Program-made: the position numbers and the translations under genes
Assembly (NCBI RefSeq): GCF_900099805.1
Contig: NZ_FNDR01000008.1
Coordinates: forward strand, 62,001-126,000
From: Variovorax sp. OV700
GTDB taxonomy: Bacteria; Pseudomonadota; Gammaproteobacteria; Burkholderiales; Burkholderiaceae_C
DNA length: 64,000 bases
Reading direction: 5' to 3'
Shown: positions 42,075 to 51,772 of the stretch, one piece after another
How the letters are laid out: every line of letters begins with the position of its first letter
How positions within the stretch are numbered: position 1 is the stretch's first letter
The notes under the pieces: model-generated
What the model was told of the DNA's origin: nothing
The model's database searches: none
Seen by the model: the letters and a program-made list of their open reading frames with translations, nothing else

Positions 42075-43282
42075 CGCGAAACCTCGGCCTGCACCAGCAG
42101 CAGATCGCCTTCGGCGCGCACGCTGTAGCCGCGCGGCCCCATGGCGCCTGAAAGCCGCGTGAGCTCCGAAGGCTGCAGGGCCAGGCCGCGCAGGCGCAGC
42201 TGCCCGGCGCTGTAGTCGATGGCGCTGGGCGTGCGGCCAGGCGGGAGGTTGGTGGCGAGCGCGCCGATCATCGGTTCGAAGTCGCTGCCCGCGACGTCGC
42301 CCACCGCCTGCTGAAGCGCCGCGACTTCGCGCGCCATCTGCACCGGCGCATCGACCACCAGTTTCACGGAGGGAAAGGTCTGGGTCAGCATGGTCTTGAC
42401 GGCCTGCCGCTTGGCCTCGAGTGCATTGCGCTCCTTCCAGGCCCAGGCGTTGAGGCCGATCAGCTGCGTGAGCAACAGCGCGATGACGCCCCAGCGCGCG
42501 GCGCGCCACTCGGGTGCATAGCGCAGCGTCTGGACGACGGATGCGAATTTCTTGCCGGCGCGGGCGCGGCCCGTGACGGCGAGGTCGAACTGCGCGAGCT
42601 CCCAGGGCGAGCGCGCAGCCTGGAGCCAGCGTTGCGGTGCCTGCACGATGGGCAGGCGGCGCTCGAGCAGATGCTCGGCGGCCTCGGCGACGGCGGGTTC
42701 GGCGGCGATGACCGCGGTGTCGAGCGGCAGGCTGCCGGCAAGCGCCAGCCCGGCCCCGGCCAGCGGCAGCGAGACCACGCCATCGGCGTCGCACACGGTG
42801 AGCTGCGGCGCCTCGGCCTCGCCGGTGACCTGCATCAGCGGTGGCCCGTTGGCAGGTTGCGGCGCGAATTCGGGAACGATGCGCACCACGCGCCGCCCCG
42901 TCGATTCGAGGCCCTGCACGAGGCTGCGTAGCCAGATGCGATTACAGGCCGCCACCCAGACCGGCGCGCCGGCCTTGGCCTCGGGTTCGAGTGCGAAGTG
43001 CAGGGCTTCGGGCTCGTCGAGCAGTTGCTCTTCGAGCAGGCCGTCGAGTACGGCGCGCAGTTTCGAGGTGCTGCCCATGCTGCCCTTGGGCAGCGTGACC
43101 CGGTGCCAGGAAAGCGCCGCCGCGGGAATGCCGAGCATGACCTCCGTGCTGGCCGGCAACAGCGCGAGCAACGCACGGCCGTGGTCGCGCAACGCGATGC
43201 CGTCGTCACCTGCCTGGGCCCAGTCGTACTCGCCGGCGGTGTCGGCCGGAGGGAGGGGGGCAATGAGCAGCAGCGGTGTCAT
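42071..43282 (-). CDS. gspL: Type II secretion protein GspL
   Basis: A 403-residue protein with an actin-like cytoplasmic domain (about 1-240), one helix near 262-280 (AARWGVIALLLTQLIGLNAW) and a periplasmic ferredoxin-like domain. It anchors GspE to the membrane. The start is preceded not by gspK directly but by a 135-base gap, so it may also have a promoter of its own; a TACAAT hexamer lies close to the start on the coding strand. Confidence 0.9.
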   Translation of the reverse strand: MTPLLLIAPLPPADTAGEYDWAQAGDDGIALRDHGRALLALLPASTEVMLGIPAAALSWHRVTLPKGSMGSTSKLRAVLDGLLEEQLLDEPEALHFALEPEAKAGAPVWVAACNRIWLRSLVQGLESTGRRVVRIVPEFAPQPANGPPLMQVTGEAEAPQLTVCDADGVVSLPLAGAGLALAGSLPLDTAVIAAEPAVAEAAEHLLERRLPIVQAPQRWLQAARSPWELAQFDLAVTGRARAGKKFASVVQTLRYAPEWRAARWGVIALLLTQLIGLNAWAWKERNALEAKRQAVKTMLTQTFPSVKLVVDAPVQMAREVAALQQAVGDVAGSDFEPMIGALATNLPPGRTPSAIDYSAGQLRLRGLALQPSELTRLSGAMGPRGYSVRAEGDLLLVQAEVSR

Positions 43283-43417
43283 TTCGATTTCGGAAGGGCG
43301 GGTGATTGTAGGGTTGCGTCTGTTGGATGAGTGCTACTTTATTTGTAGCGTGTGACGTAGATGCGACGCGGGCCGTAGGATTTTTGAGTGCAATAAATTG
43401 GTAGAAGAAGCCGCGAC
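43283..43417 (-). promoter_or_regulatory. Gap between gspK and gspL with an AT-rich palindrome
   Basis: All other type II genes here abut or overlap; this 135-base gap does not. GCTAC-TTTATTT-GTAGC at 43333-43349 is a perfect five-pair hairpin of a kind I recall as dispersed in Comamonadaceae. TACAAT nearer to gspL could be a -10 hexamer, though no good -35 pairs with it. A processing site or internal promoter are both possible. Confidence 0.4.
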
Positions 43418-44431
43418 TCAGGGTTTAGCCGGAGGGGCGGTCATGCCGGCCCCGCGATTGCGCCAGATCGTCTTCACAGTAATGCCGTCGCGTTGCAGGA
43501 GCGAGCGTTCTTCCACCCAGGTGCGGTCGAGCCGCAGCTTGCCGTAGACCTCGAAGAACTGGGTGCTCACGCTGTGCTGGTTGGCGTTGAACTGGGTGCC
43601 GCCATTCGGAAGGGCGGTGTTGGCGTCGGCGATCTGCTTGAAGAACGAGCGGGTGCGTTTTTCCACCACCTGGCGCGCATCGCTGATGCTCAGCGACGGC
43701 AGGCTGGCGCTGATGGCCTCGGCACTCGCGGTGTTGATGTTGAGCGGCGTGCGCACCGGAAGGACCGTCACGTAGGGCTCGAGGGCGGCCGCGGTCGAGG
43801 GCGAAAGGCCGAGCCACACCAGCTGCGAAACCTCCTGCGGCATCAGCGGCGCCGCGCCGGCATCGCCGCCGCCCGCAGCATCGGTTCCGGTGGCGAGCGC
43901 GCGCACCAGCGAGGCGGTCATCGCGCTGAGCTCCGAGGCTGGCAGGCCCAGGATGTTGAACAGCTTGGTGAAGGTGGCGACGCTCGCGGGCACCGGCTTG
44001 TTGCCGTCGACCAGCGACAGCACGTTGAGCTTGGATTGCGCATCGACGATGCGGCCCGACAGAAAGGCGTCGGGCAGCCCTTCGAGGTTGTCGCTGGCCA
44101 CGTTTTTCTCGGCCGAGAGAAAGCTGGCGAGCCTTGCTTCCGCGAGCGGCACGGCCCAGGGTTCGGCCAGGTGGTCGGGCCCGCCGGTGAGGGCGTCTTC
44201 GCGCAGGATCAGGCGTGACCAGTCGAGCGCGCCGACCAGCACCCACGCCGCCTGCACGCGTCCGCGCTCGGCGGCCTCGACCTCGGACGAGCGCCATTGC
44301 TGCCACAGCGCGGCGGCGGAAAAAGTGGCGACCAGCATCACGGTCAGCATGGCCGCGAGCAGCGCAGCGCCGGACTGGCGCCCGGTGCTTGCACGCGGGC
44401 GGTTCGCAGAGAAAGGGAGAGGTGCCGTCAC
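43418..44431 (-). CDS. gspK: Type II secretion minor pseudopilin GspK
   Basis: A 337-residue minor pseudopilin, the large tip subunit. The N-terminus GAALLAAMLTVMLVATFSAA is the pseudopilin helix after a short leader, with Glu of mature position 5 replaced in the usual GspK manner; the helical domain is inserted at about 130-240 (LNINTASAEAISASLPSLS). Its start overlaps the gspJ stop by four bases. Confidence 0.9.
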   Translation of the reverse strand: MTAPLPFSANRPRASTGRQSGAALLAAMLTVMLVATFSAAALWQQWRSSEVEAAERGRVQAAWVLVGALDWSRLILREDALTGGPDHLAEPWAVPLAEARLASFLSAEKNVASDNLEGLPDAFLSGRIVDAQSKLNVLSLVDGNKPVPASVATFTKLFNILGLPASELSAMTASLVRALATGTDAAGGGDAGAAPLMPQEVSQLVWLGLSPSTAAALEPYVTVLPVRTPLNINTASAEAISASLPSLSISDARQVVEKRTRSFFKQIADANTALPNGGTQFNANQHSVSTQFFEVYGKLRLDRTWVEERSLLQRDGITVKTIWRNRGAGMTAPPAKP

Positions 44432-45111
44432 GATCGCGGCGCTCCCACCGTCGGCTTGACCCAGTCGCGTGTAATGGCGCCCGCCAGCCCGTCGCCGGGC
44501 GACAGGTTCAGCACCAGGCGAACGCCGTCAGGCATGTTCACGATGGCGCCTGTGGGGTTGACGGGGTTCGCAGGGTTGGACGTGCCGCTCGGCAGCTCGC
44601 CCGCCGGGCTCCAGGTGTTCTCGCGGAAATAGAAGAGCTGCCAGCCGTCGACCGGCATCAGGGCGGTTTCTCCGCCGCCGCCTTCTTGCGCCCAAGAGGC
44701 GGCCATGTTCCAGGCCTGCTGCCATTCGCCGCGCGTGGTGAAGGGCTGCGACTGCCAGCGCCGCCAGCGGGTGCCGTCGACTCCCGAGCGCAGCGTCCAC
44801 GCCACCACCAGCATGGCGGGTGCGGCCGCATCGCTGCTGCGGCGCGTGAGCCGCAGCACGCGACCATTCCAGTCGATGGGTCGGGTTTGCGCGAGCGCGG
44901 TCACGGCGTCGAGGTCCGCGCTCCATTGCGCCAGCGTGGTCTGCAGTGTCAGCACGGCGTCGGCGCGCTGCTGGTTCTGCGTGGTGGCGCGCGACATGGC
45001 GTCCAGCCCGCGCCAGCTCATGATTGCCAGCAGCGCCATGACGGCAATGGCCACCAGCAGCTCGATCAGGGTGAAACCCCCGCGGGTTCGCCGGCTCGCG
45101 AAGCGGTGCAT
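44428..45111 (-). CDS. gspJ: Type II secretion minor pseudopilin GspJ
   Basis: A 227-residue minor pseudopilin with leader and methylation motif RGGFTLIELLVAIAVMALLA (cleavage G-F). It forms the pseudopilus tip with GspI and GspK. Start and gspI stop share TGATG. Confidence 0.91.
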   Translation of the reverse strand: MHRFASRRTRGGFTLIELLVAIAVMALLAIMSWRGLDAMSRATTQNQQRADAVLTLQTTLAQWSADLDAVTALAQTRPIDWNGRVLRLTRRSSDAAAPAMLVVAWTLRSGVDGTRWRRWQSQPFTTRGEWQQAWNMAASWAQEGGGGETALMPVDGWQLFYFRENTWSPAGELPSGTSNPANPVNPTGAIVNMPDGVRLVLNLSPGDGLAGAITRDWVKPTVGAPRS

Positions 45112-45488
45112 CAGAAGCGGCCCACCACGGTCGAGATGCGCAGCACCGGCGCGTTGACCTCATCGCGCACCTGCACGTCGACGCGCCGGAAGTTCGGGTT
45201 GAGCGTGGCGATGGTGGAGGTGGTGACATTGAAAGAAACGCCGGCCTGCACGCAGATGGAGCCTGAATCGCCCACGGCCGGCATTTGCCGCGCGAGCCGC
45301 GCCTTGGCGAGTTCGTTTTCTGCGCACAGGTCGGCCAGCAGCAGGTCGGACTGGCGCTGCGCATTGCGGGTGAGCGACATCGTGGCCTGCGACCCGGCCG
45401 CCAGCGCCAGCGCGACGATGCCGAGCGCAATCAACACTTCGATCAGCGTGAATCCGCCGCATGCCGACCGGCGCGCGTTCGTTGTCAT
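45111..45488 (-). CDS. gspI: Type II secretion minor pseudopilin GspI
   Basis: A 125-residue minor pseudopilin with the prepilin peptidase site CGGFTLIEVLIALGIVALAL and a C-terminal domain with RRVDVQVRD typical of GspI. ATG 45488 overlaps the gspH stop by four bases. No prepilin peptidase gene is present in the window, so PilD is presumably encoded elsewhere. Confidence 0.91.
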   Translation of the reverse strand: MTTNARRSACGGFTLIEVLIALGIVALALAAGSQATMSLTRNAQRQSDLLLADLCAENELAKARLARQMPAVGDSGSICVQAGVSFNVTTSTIATLNPNFRRVDVQVRDEVNAPVLRISTVVGRF

Positions 45489-45964
45489 GGCGTGCTCACG
45501 GCGAACGGCCGCAAGCCATCGGTGGCAACACGCAGCGAACGTGCGGGCGGCCCTTCGGAATAAAGGACGATCTGTTGCGCGGCAATGATCGGATCGGGCC
45601 CGAGCAGCACGGCGGGAATCGGGGCGCCGTTGGCCAGCGCGGCCTGGGCGCTGATGCCGCTGGTGGTCCAGCCGTTGGGCAGGGCGTCGGGCGGCAGGCC
45701 CTCGAACACGAAGCTGCCGCCTTCCACCAGGCGCCATCGCACTGCGACGCCGCTTGCGCGCGACTGGGCGCGCGCCGATTCGAGCAGCGCCGCCAGCCGG
45801 TCGGCCTCGCGGTCGAGCCGGGCCGCGCTGCTGTCGCGCATCGCGAAGGTCACGCTGGCGGTGGCCATCGCGATGATCGCGATCACCACGATCAGCTCGA
45901 GCAGCGTGAAGCCGCCGGTGCGCCTACTGCCAGCTGCCGATGTCGGCATTCTTGCCTTCGCCAC
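45485..45964 (-). CDS. gspH: Type II secretion minor pseudopilin GspH
   Basis: A 159-residue pseudopilin with TGGFTLLELIVVIAIIAMAT. It may start at 45964 or at the ATG at 45949; in either case it begins inside the 3' end of gspG (overlap of 41 or 26 bases), an unusually long overlap for this operon. The leader sequence is long and Arg/Ser-rich. Confidence 0.88.
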   Translation of the reverse strand: MAKARMPTSAAGSRRTGGFTLLELIVVIAIIAMATASVTFAMRDSSAARLDREADRLAALLESARAQSRASGVAVRWRLVEGGSFVFEGLPPDALPNGWTTSGISAQAALANGAPIPAVLLGPDPIIAAQQIVLYSEGPPARSLRVATDGLRPFAVSTP

Positions 45965-46364
45965 CGGCCTGGCCGTCGGCGCCGAGCGATAGCACGTCGA
46001 TTTCGCCCTTGATGCCCGGGTTCATGTATTGGTACGGATGACCCCACGGATCGTTGGGCAGCTTTTCGACGTACGGCTTCCAGTTGGGCGCGGCCGGGCC
46101 GGCGGTGGGCCGCACGAGCAGCGCCTGCAGGCCTTGCTCGGCGGTGGGGTAGCGCTGGTTGTCCAGGCGATAGAGCTTGAGCGCCTGCATCAGGTTGTTG
46201 ATGTCGGTCCTGGCGGCGGTCACGCGGGCGTCGTCCGCGCGCTCGATCACGTTCGGCACGATCAGCGCGGCAAGCACGCCGATGATGACCAAAACCACCA
46301 TCAATTCGATCAGCGTGAAGCCGCGCTGGGCGGTGCGGGTGGCGTCGCGAAGGATTTTTTTCAT
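45924..46364 (-). CDS. gspG: Type II secretion major pseudopilin GspG
   Basis: A 146-residue major pseudopilin with leader MKKILRDATRTAQRG and FTLIELMVVLVIIGVLAALI; LPNDPWGHPYQYMNPG and the late Asp residues (DVLSLGADGQAGG) form the conserved calcium-binding loop. It is the first gene of the minus-strand type II operon and is divergent from gspC across 49 bases. Confidence 0.94.
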   Translation of the reverse strand: MKKILRDATRTAQRGFTLIELMVVLVIIGVLAALIVPNVIERADDARVTAARTDINNLMQALKLYRLDNQRYPTAEQGLQALLVRPTAGPAAPNWKPYVEKLPNDPWGHPYQYMNPGIKGEIDVLSLGADGQAGGEGKNADIGSWQ

Positions 46365-46413
46365 AGCTTGGATGACATGGTTCGGAAGGCGCGCTGCATG
46401 ATAATCCGCGGCC

Positions 46414-47040
46414 ATGACAAGTCCCTATTCCGCCGCGCGCTGGCACGCCCCTGTTGCAACCACGGGACTCTGGGCGCTGGCCGCCGGTGCGGCGGTGTTC
46501 TGGGGATTGCGGCTCGCGAGCCCGGCCCAGCCCGTGGCCGCGGCGGCCACGATGCCCCGGGCGTCGGTTTCGGCCGACGCGGATGCGGTGGCGCGCCTCC
46601 TCGGCGCGGTTTCGGCATCGGAAGCGGCACCCACGATGCCGGAGGCCGCCAGCCGCTTTGCGTTGTCGGGCGTGGTGGCGGATCCGTTCAACCAGGGAGC
46701 GGCGCTGATCTCCATCGACGGCAAGCCCCCGCGCCCGTTCCGCGTCGGTTCGCGCGTCGGCGACAACTATGTGCTGCAGTCGGTGGGGGTGCGTACGGCG
46801 ACGCTCGGCGCCAGCGCAGCGGGGCCGGCGGCGTTCACGCTGCAATTGCCAGTGCGGGCGCCGATCAGCGTCGGAAGCCCGGCGCCTGCGGGAATGACGC
46901 CTTCGCCACGGCCCAGCGGGCTGTTTCCCGCCACGGTGCCCGCCGTGGTGGCGCCGCCGCCTTCCGATACGGCTGCGCCGCCGCAGCAGATGCCTCCACC
47001 GGCGCCTGCGCCGCAGCCCCCTGCCCAACTCGCACAGTAG
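46414..47040 (+). CDS. gspC: Type II secretion protein GspC-like, divergent from the operon
   Basis: A 208-residue protein with a cytoplasmic tail, one helix (TTGLWALAAGAAVFWGLRLA) and an HR domain at about 80-125 (RFALSGVVAD, GAALISIDGKPPRPFRVGSR, VLQSVG). A Pro-rich tail replaces a PDZ or coiled-coil end. GspC links the inner platform to the secretin's N0 domain. It stands on the plus strand, head to head with gspG, instead of heading the operon. A GATAATC near the ATG may be its -10. Confidence 0.85.
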   Translation: MTSPYSAARWHAPVATTGLWALAAGAAVFWGLRLASPAQPVAAAATMPRASVSADADAVARLLGAVSASEAAPTMPEAASRFALSGVVADPFNQGAALISIDGKPPRPFRVGSRVGDNYVLQSVGVRTATLGASAAGPAAFTLQLPVRAPISVGSPAPAGMTPSPRPSGLFPATVPAVVAPPPSDTAAPPQQMPPPAPAPQPPAQLAQ

Positions 47041-47067
47041 AGGCGAGTTGCGCAGGCAGGCGCTCGG

Positions 47068-48681
<1,614 letters not shown>

Positions 48682-48753
48682 TTGATAGCCGACGATGATA
48701 AGAGCCATCGGCCAGCTTGCGACCCTTCATGCGCTCTCAACGGTTCCGGCAAG

Positions 48754-48784
48754 AAAAAAGCCCCGAGCTTTGCAGCTCGGGGCT
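48754..48784 (-). terminator. Intrinsic terminator reading toward ilvA
   Basis: AGCCCCGAGCT at 48759-48769 pairs perfectly with AGCTCGGGGCT at 48774-48784; on the minus strand the loop is GCAA and six T follow. It can only stop minus-strand transcription entering from the osmC side. Confidence 0.85.
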
Positions 48785-48843
48785 AAATCCACCAATTGGA
48801 AGGGTGGAGGAGACAACCGGTGCGCACATGTTCGTGCGCGATG
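48754..48843 (-). ncRNA. Candidate trans-acting small RNA upstream of ilvA
   Basis: About 90 nucleotides on the minus strand, from a predicted start near 48843 to the U-run at 48754. Three stem-loops can be drawn: GCGCAC/GTGCGC (loop GAACAU), CCACC/GGUGG, and an 11-pair terminator stem with a GCAA loop followed by six U. Between the first two is single-stranded ACCGGUUGUCUCCUCC, whose CUCCUCC can pair with Shine-Dalgarno sequences. A consensus-like promoter stands right in front. The design is that of Hfq-type regulatory RNAs with anti-SD loops. An attenuated ilvA leader is the alternative. Confidence 0.6.
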
Positions 48844-48849
48844 AAATAA

Positions 48850-48877
48850 AGTATATCGACTGTTTGTTGCGTTGCAA
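48850..48877 (-). promoter_or_regulatory. Sigma-70 promoter of the candidate small RNA, with overlapping dyad
   Basis: On the minus strand TTGCAA (48872-48877) and TATACT (48850-48855) are 16 bases apart. The -35 lies inside the inverted repeat TTGTTGC-GTT-GCAACAA, about 48864-48880, a likely operator that also faces the osmC gene. The TGC-N3-GCA core recalls PhaR-type sites, from memory. Confidence 0.6.
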
Positions 48878-48957
48878 CAAGCAAGTGACACTTTTCCCAC
48901 ACACAAGTTGATTTCAGCGACTTTTTTTGCTGAACACCCTGATTGGACCTGACGAAA

Positions 48958-49407
48958 ATGGAATGCACAGTAACTTGGACCGGTGACGCCGGCACCCGTT
49001 CGGCCATGGGTTTTGTGGCCGAAACGGGCAGCGGCCATGTCTTGACGATGGACGGTGCGCCCGACGCGGGAAAACCGGAAAACGGGGGACAGAACCTGGC
49101 CGCGCGTCCCATGGAAACAGTGCTTGCCGGAACCGGTGGCTGCACGGCCTACGACGTGGTCCTCATATTGAAGCGTGGCCGCCACCGCGTGGAGCGCTGC
49201 AGCGTCAAGCTGACCAGTGAACGCGCCGAGAAGGACCCCAAGGTCTTCACGAAGATCCACATGCACTTCACCGTGGCGGGCAAGGGCATTCCGGCGGCGG
49301 CCGTCGAGCGTGCCGTCGCCCTGAGCCATGAAACCTATTGCTCGGCCAGCATCATGCTCGCGAAGACGGCCGAGATCACCACCAGCTTCGATCTGATCGA
49401 AACCTGA
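48958..49407 (+). CDS. OsmC family protein
   Basis: A 149-residue OsmC/Ohr-superfamily protein, YhfA-like. The two redox-active cysteines of the family are Cys62 (TGGCTAYD) and Cys128 (ETYCSAS), the latter in the usual LSHETYC context. Members reduce organic hydroperoxides as dimers in the cytoplasm. ATG 48958 is used rather than an in-frame TTG at 48943. It is divergent from the candidate small RNA. Confidence 0.9.
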   Translation: MECTVTWTGDAGTRSAMGFVAETGSGHVLTMDGAPDAGKPENGGQNLAARPMETVLAGTGGCTAYDVVLILKRGRHRVERCSVKLTSERAEKDPKVFTKIHMHFTVAGKGIPAAAVERAVALSHETYCSASIMLAKTAEITTSFDLIET

Positions 49408-49421
49408 ACCCCCGAAAGGCT

Positions 49422-50051
49422 TCAGATCCGGTGCGCCACCGTAGTCATCACGCGGGAGGCGAACCGCATCAGAGCCTTCGCCGGCGCCGGCAATTCCGCG
49501 GCACCGGCGTCGATAGCCTGCGCGGCATGCCGTGCTTCATCGACCTTCATCTGTTCGACCACCGCCCTCGATGCGCTGTCGGCAGGCGGCAGACGGCCCA
49601 GATGGCTGTCCAGGTGAGCCTCCACCTGGCGCTCGGTTTCGGCGACAAAGCCCAGGCTCAGCGGATCTCCCAGGCGTCCAGCCACCAGGCCCAGCCCGAA
49701 AGCGCCTGCATACCAGAGCGGATTCAAGACCGAGGGCCGCGCACCGAGATCGTCCAGCCGCTGGCGGGTCCAGGCGAGGTGGTCTGTCTCTTCATGTGAG
49801 GCTTCGAGCAGGCGGTTCCGGAGGACGGGATCGCGCGCCACCGCCGCCTGCGCGGTGTAAAGCGCCTGGGCACAGACCTCGCCCACATGGTTCACCCGCA
49901 TCAGCGCACCGGCCTCACGCCGCTCCGAGTCGGTCATCTCGCCGGGTGCTTGAAGCGGGGTAGGCATGGCGCGCGTGGCATGCGGGCGGGCAAAAAGGGT
50001 GCGCAATGCCGCATCCGCCGCGGACAAGACGGGATCGAGCGATGAAGTCAT
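49422..50051 (-). CDS. coq7: Demethoxyubiquinone hydroxylase, Coq7 type
   Basis: A 209-residue di-iron hydroxylase of ubiquinone synthesis. Iron ligands can be placed at Glu58 (NHVGEVCAQ), Glu88 and His91 (HEETDH), Glu140 (AETERQ), Glu172 and His175 (DEARH), an intact set. The membrane-facing helix is LWYAGAFGLGLVAG. It converges with osmC and is divergent from the porin gene. Confidence 0.94.
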   Translation of the reverse strand: MTSSLDPVLSAADAALRTLFARPHATRAMPTPLQAPGEMTDSERREAGALMRVNHVGEVCAQALYTAQAAVARDPVLRNRLLEASHEETDHLAWTRQRLDDLGARPSVLNPLWYAGAFGLGLVAGRLGDPLSLGFVAETERQVEAHLDSHLGRLPPADSASRAVVEQMKVDEARHAAQAIDAGAAELPAPAKALMRFASRVMTTVAHRI

Positions 50052-50333
50052 GCCTCTATTTGAACGTATGGTGAAAAGACCAGGCGAAAACACTTGCTTC
50101 ATTTCACATTGTGGTTTGTGAAGACCCCCAAGCCCTTTGTTGCACGACTGCAACGAAACGCACGGACCATCCGACATTTCGGGCGATTTGTTTTGCCCTG
50201 CCGCAGCGGCTCTGGTGCAATAGCATCAACTTCCCAAAAGGAGGTTGGCCCGGGGTCCGGTGGGAGCACAAAGTGCCAGTCACAGTGAGCCCTTCGCACC
50301 GGAGCCCTATGTTTAACCTTGGAGAAACTTGCA
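50052..50333. promoter_or_regulatory. Divergent region between coq7 and the porin gene
   Basis: In these 282 bases two dyads stand out: TTCACA-N8-TGTGAA at 50103-50122 and TTTGTTGC-ACGACT-GCAACGAAA at 50136-50158. The second shares its arms with the dyad near 48864-48880 but has a longer spacer. The porin's TTGGAGAA ribosome site is at the right end. Confidence 0.45.
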
Positions 50334-51578
50334 ATGAAAAAATCTCTAGTTGCTCTGGCTGCCCTGGCTGTTGCCGGTGTTGCCTCGGCTCAGTCGTCCG
50401 TCACGCTCTTCGGTGTGGTCGACGCGTCGATCAGCGGCTACTCGAACACCTCGCGTGACCTGAACAATGCCACGCTCCTGAACCCGTTCTACCTGAACCA
50501 AGGTTCGGTCAAGACCAGCCGTCGTGAACTGGCGAACTCGGGCTACAACTCCAGCCGTATCGGCTTCCGTGGTACGGAAGACCTCGGCGGTGGCCTGGCT
50601 GCCAGCTTCTGGCTCGAAGCCCCGATCTCCAACGATGACGGCCAGCAAGGTATCGCGACGTTTGCTCGTCGTTCGACCGTGAGCCTGTCGGGTGGTTTCG
50701 GTGAAGTCCGCCTCGGCCGTGACTACACCCCGACCTTCTGGAACGACACCGTGTTCGATCCGTTCGGCACCAACGGCGTGGGCACGAACCTGGTTTCGAC
50801 GGCCAACACCGCCTTCGGCAACTTCCTGACCCCGGCTGCTTCGACCGCTCCGTTCACCAACGTTGCCAACAGCAACTACGTGCGCTCCAGCAACAGCATC
50901 GGCTACTTCCTGCCGCCGAACCTGGGTGGTTTCTACGGCCAGCTGCAGTACGCTTTCAGCGAGAAGACCAAGTACGATCCGGGCACCGCTACGCCTGTCA
51001 CCGCGAACACCTCGCGCGCTGGCCGTTACATTGGTGGCCGCTTCGGCTACGCAAACGGTCCTCTGGACGTCGCAGCTTCCTACGGCAGCAGCACGATCGG
51101 CGACCAGTACTACGTCGGCACCACGACCAAGGTCAACACGCTGAACCTCGGCGCTTCGTATGACTTCGGTCCCGTGAAGCTCTTCGGTGAAGTGTCGCGC
51201 GCCAAGAACAAGATCGACTACGAAGTCGAGCCGTTCCTCGGCGGCCGTGCTGACGTCGACCTGACCGGCTACCTCCTGGGCGTGACCGTGCCCGTCGGTG
51301 CTGGCCTGATCCGCGCTTCGTACTCGCGTGTCAAGACCGACTTCAACGCTCCTGAAGTGCTGTTCGCACCCGCAGTTGCCGACCCGAAGGCCAGCAAGCT
51401 GGCTCTGGGCTACGTGCACAACCTGTCGAAGCGCACGGCTCTGTACGCAACGATCGCTCGCATCAGCAACAAGAACGGCGCAGCCTACACCGTTGGCGGC
51501 CCTTCGTTCATCGCCAACAGCGTCTTCACCCCGAAGAGCTCGACCGGCTACGACTTCGGTATCCGTCACGCTTTCTAA
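50334..51578 (+). CDS. Gram-negative porin
   Basis: A 414-residue trimeric-type general porin: signal peptide MKKSLVALAALAVAGVASA, start of the barrel QSSVTLFGVVDASISGYSN, loop 3 around LGRDYTPTFWNDTVF, and a C-terminal Phe (IRHAF) for outer-membrane assembly. Codon use differs from neighbours, with many GCT, CGT, GGT and AAG codons, as in very highly expressed genes. A strong ribosome site and a strong terminator fit abundant expression. ATG 50334 is preferred over a GTG-like upstream start. Confidence 0.93.
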   Translation: MKKSLVALAALAVAGVASAQSSVTLFGVVDASISGYSNTSRDLNNATLLNPFYLNQGSVKTSRRELANSGYNSSRIGFRGTEDLGGGLAASFWLEAPISNDDGQQGIATFARRSTVSLSGGFGEVRLGRDYTPTFWNDTVFDPFGTNGVGTNLVSTANTAFGNFLTPAASTAPFTNVANSNYVRSSNSIGYFLPPNLGGFYGQLQYAFSEKTKYDPGTATPVTANTSRAGRYIGGRFGYANGPLDVAASYGSSTIGDQYYVGTTTKVNTLNLGASYDFGPVKLFGEVSRAKNKIDYEVEPFLGGRADVDLTGYLLGVTVPVGAGLIRASYSRVKTDFNAPEVLFAPAVADPKASKLALGYVHNLSKRTALYATIARISNKNGAAYTVGGPSFIANSVFTPKSSTGYDFGIRHAF

Positions 51579-51584
51579 TTTGAG

Positions 51585-51655
51585 GCTGGCTTAAGCCAGC
51601 TTTGAATCGAAAGACTAAAAAGCCACTCGACGAAAGTCGAGTGGCTTTTTTATTT
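51585..51655 (+). terminator. Porin terminator and preceding palindrome
   Basis: GCCACTCGAC (51622-51631) pairs with GTCGAGTGGC (51636-51645) around a GAAA loop, followed by six T and TATTT. A perfect 16-base palindrome GCTGGCTTAAGCCAGC lies just after the stop at 51585-51600 and may protect the mRNA 3' end. An A-run before the stem could let it act in both directions. Confidence 0.9.
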
Positions 51656-51772
51656 GGTGCGTCGCTGGTGCATCGGCTCAGGTAATACGCACCATCGGCG
51701 TGCACCCCCGGGGAACCCCCGTGCGGGCACGCACCTTGCACTGCTAGCATGCCGGTTCACTCTGTTTGTTGA

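Noticed and set aside
48736..48829. A leader peptide for attenuation of ilvA on the minus strand (starting MCAPVVSSTLPIGG)
   Set aside because: It has only a few branched-chain codons, no ribosome site and no alternative antiterminator that I could draw; a small RNA explains promoter and terminator better.
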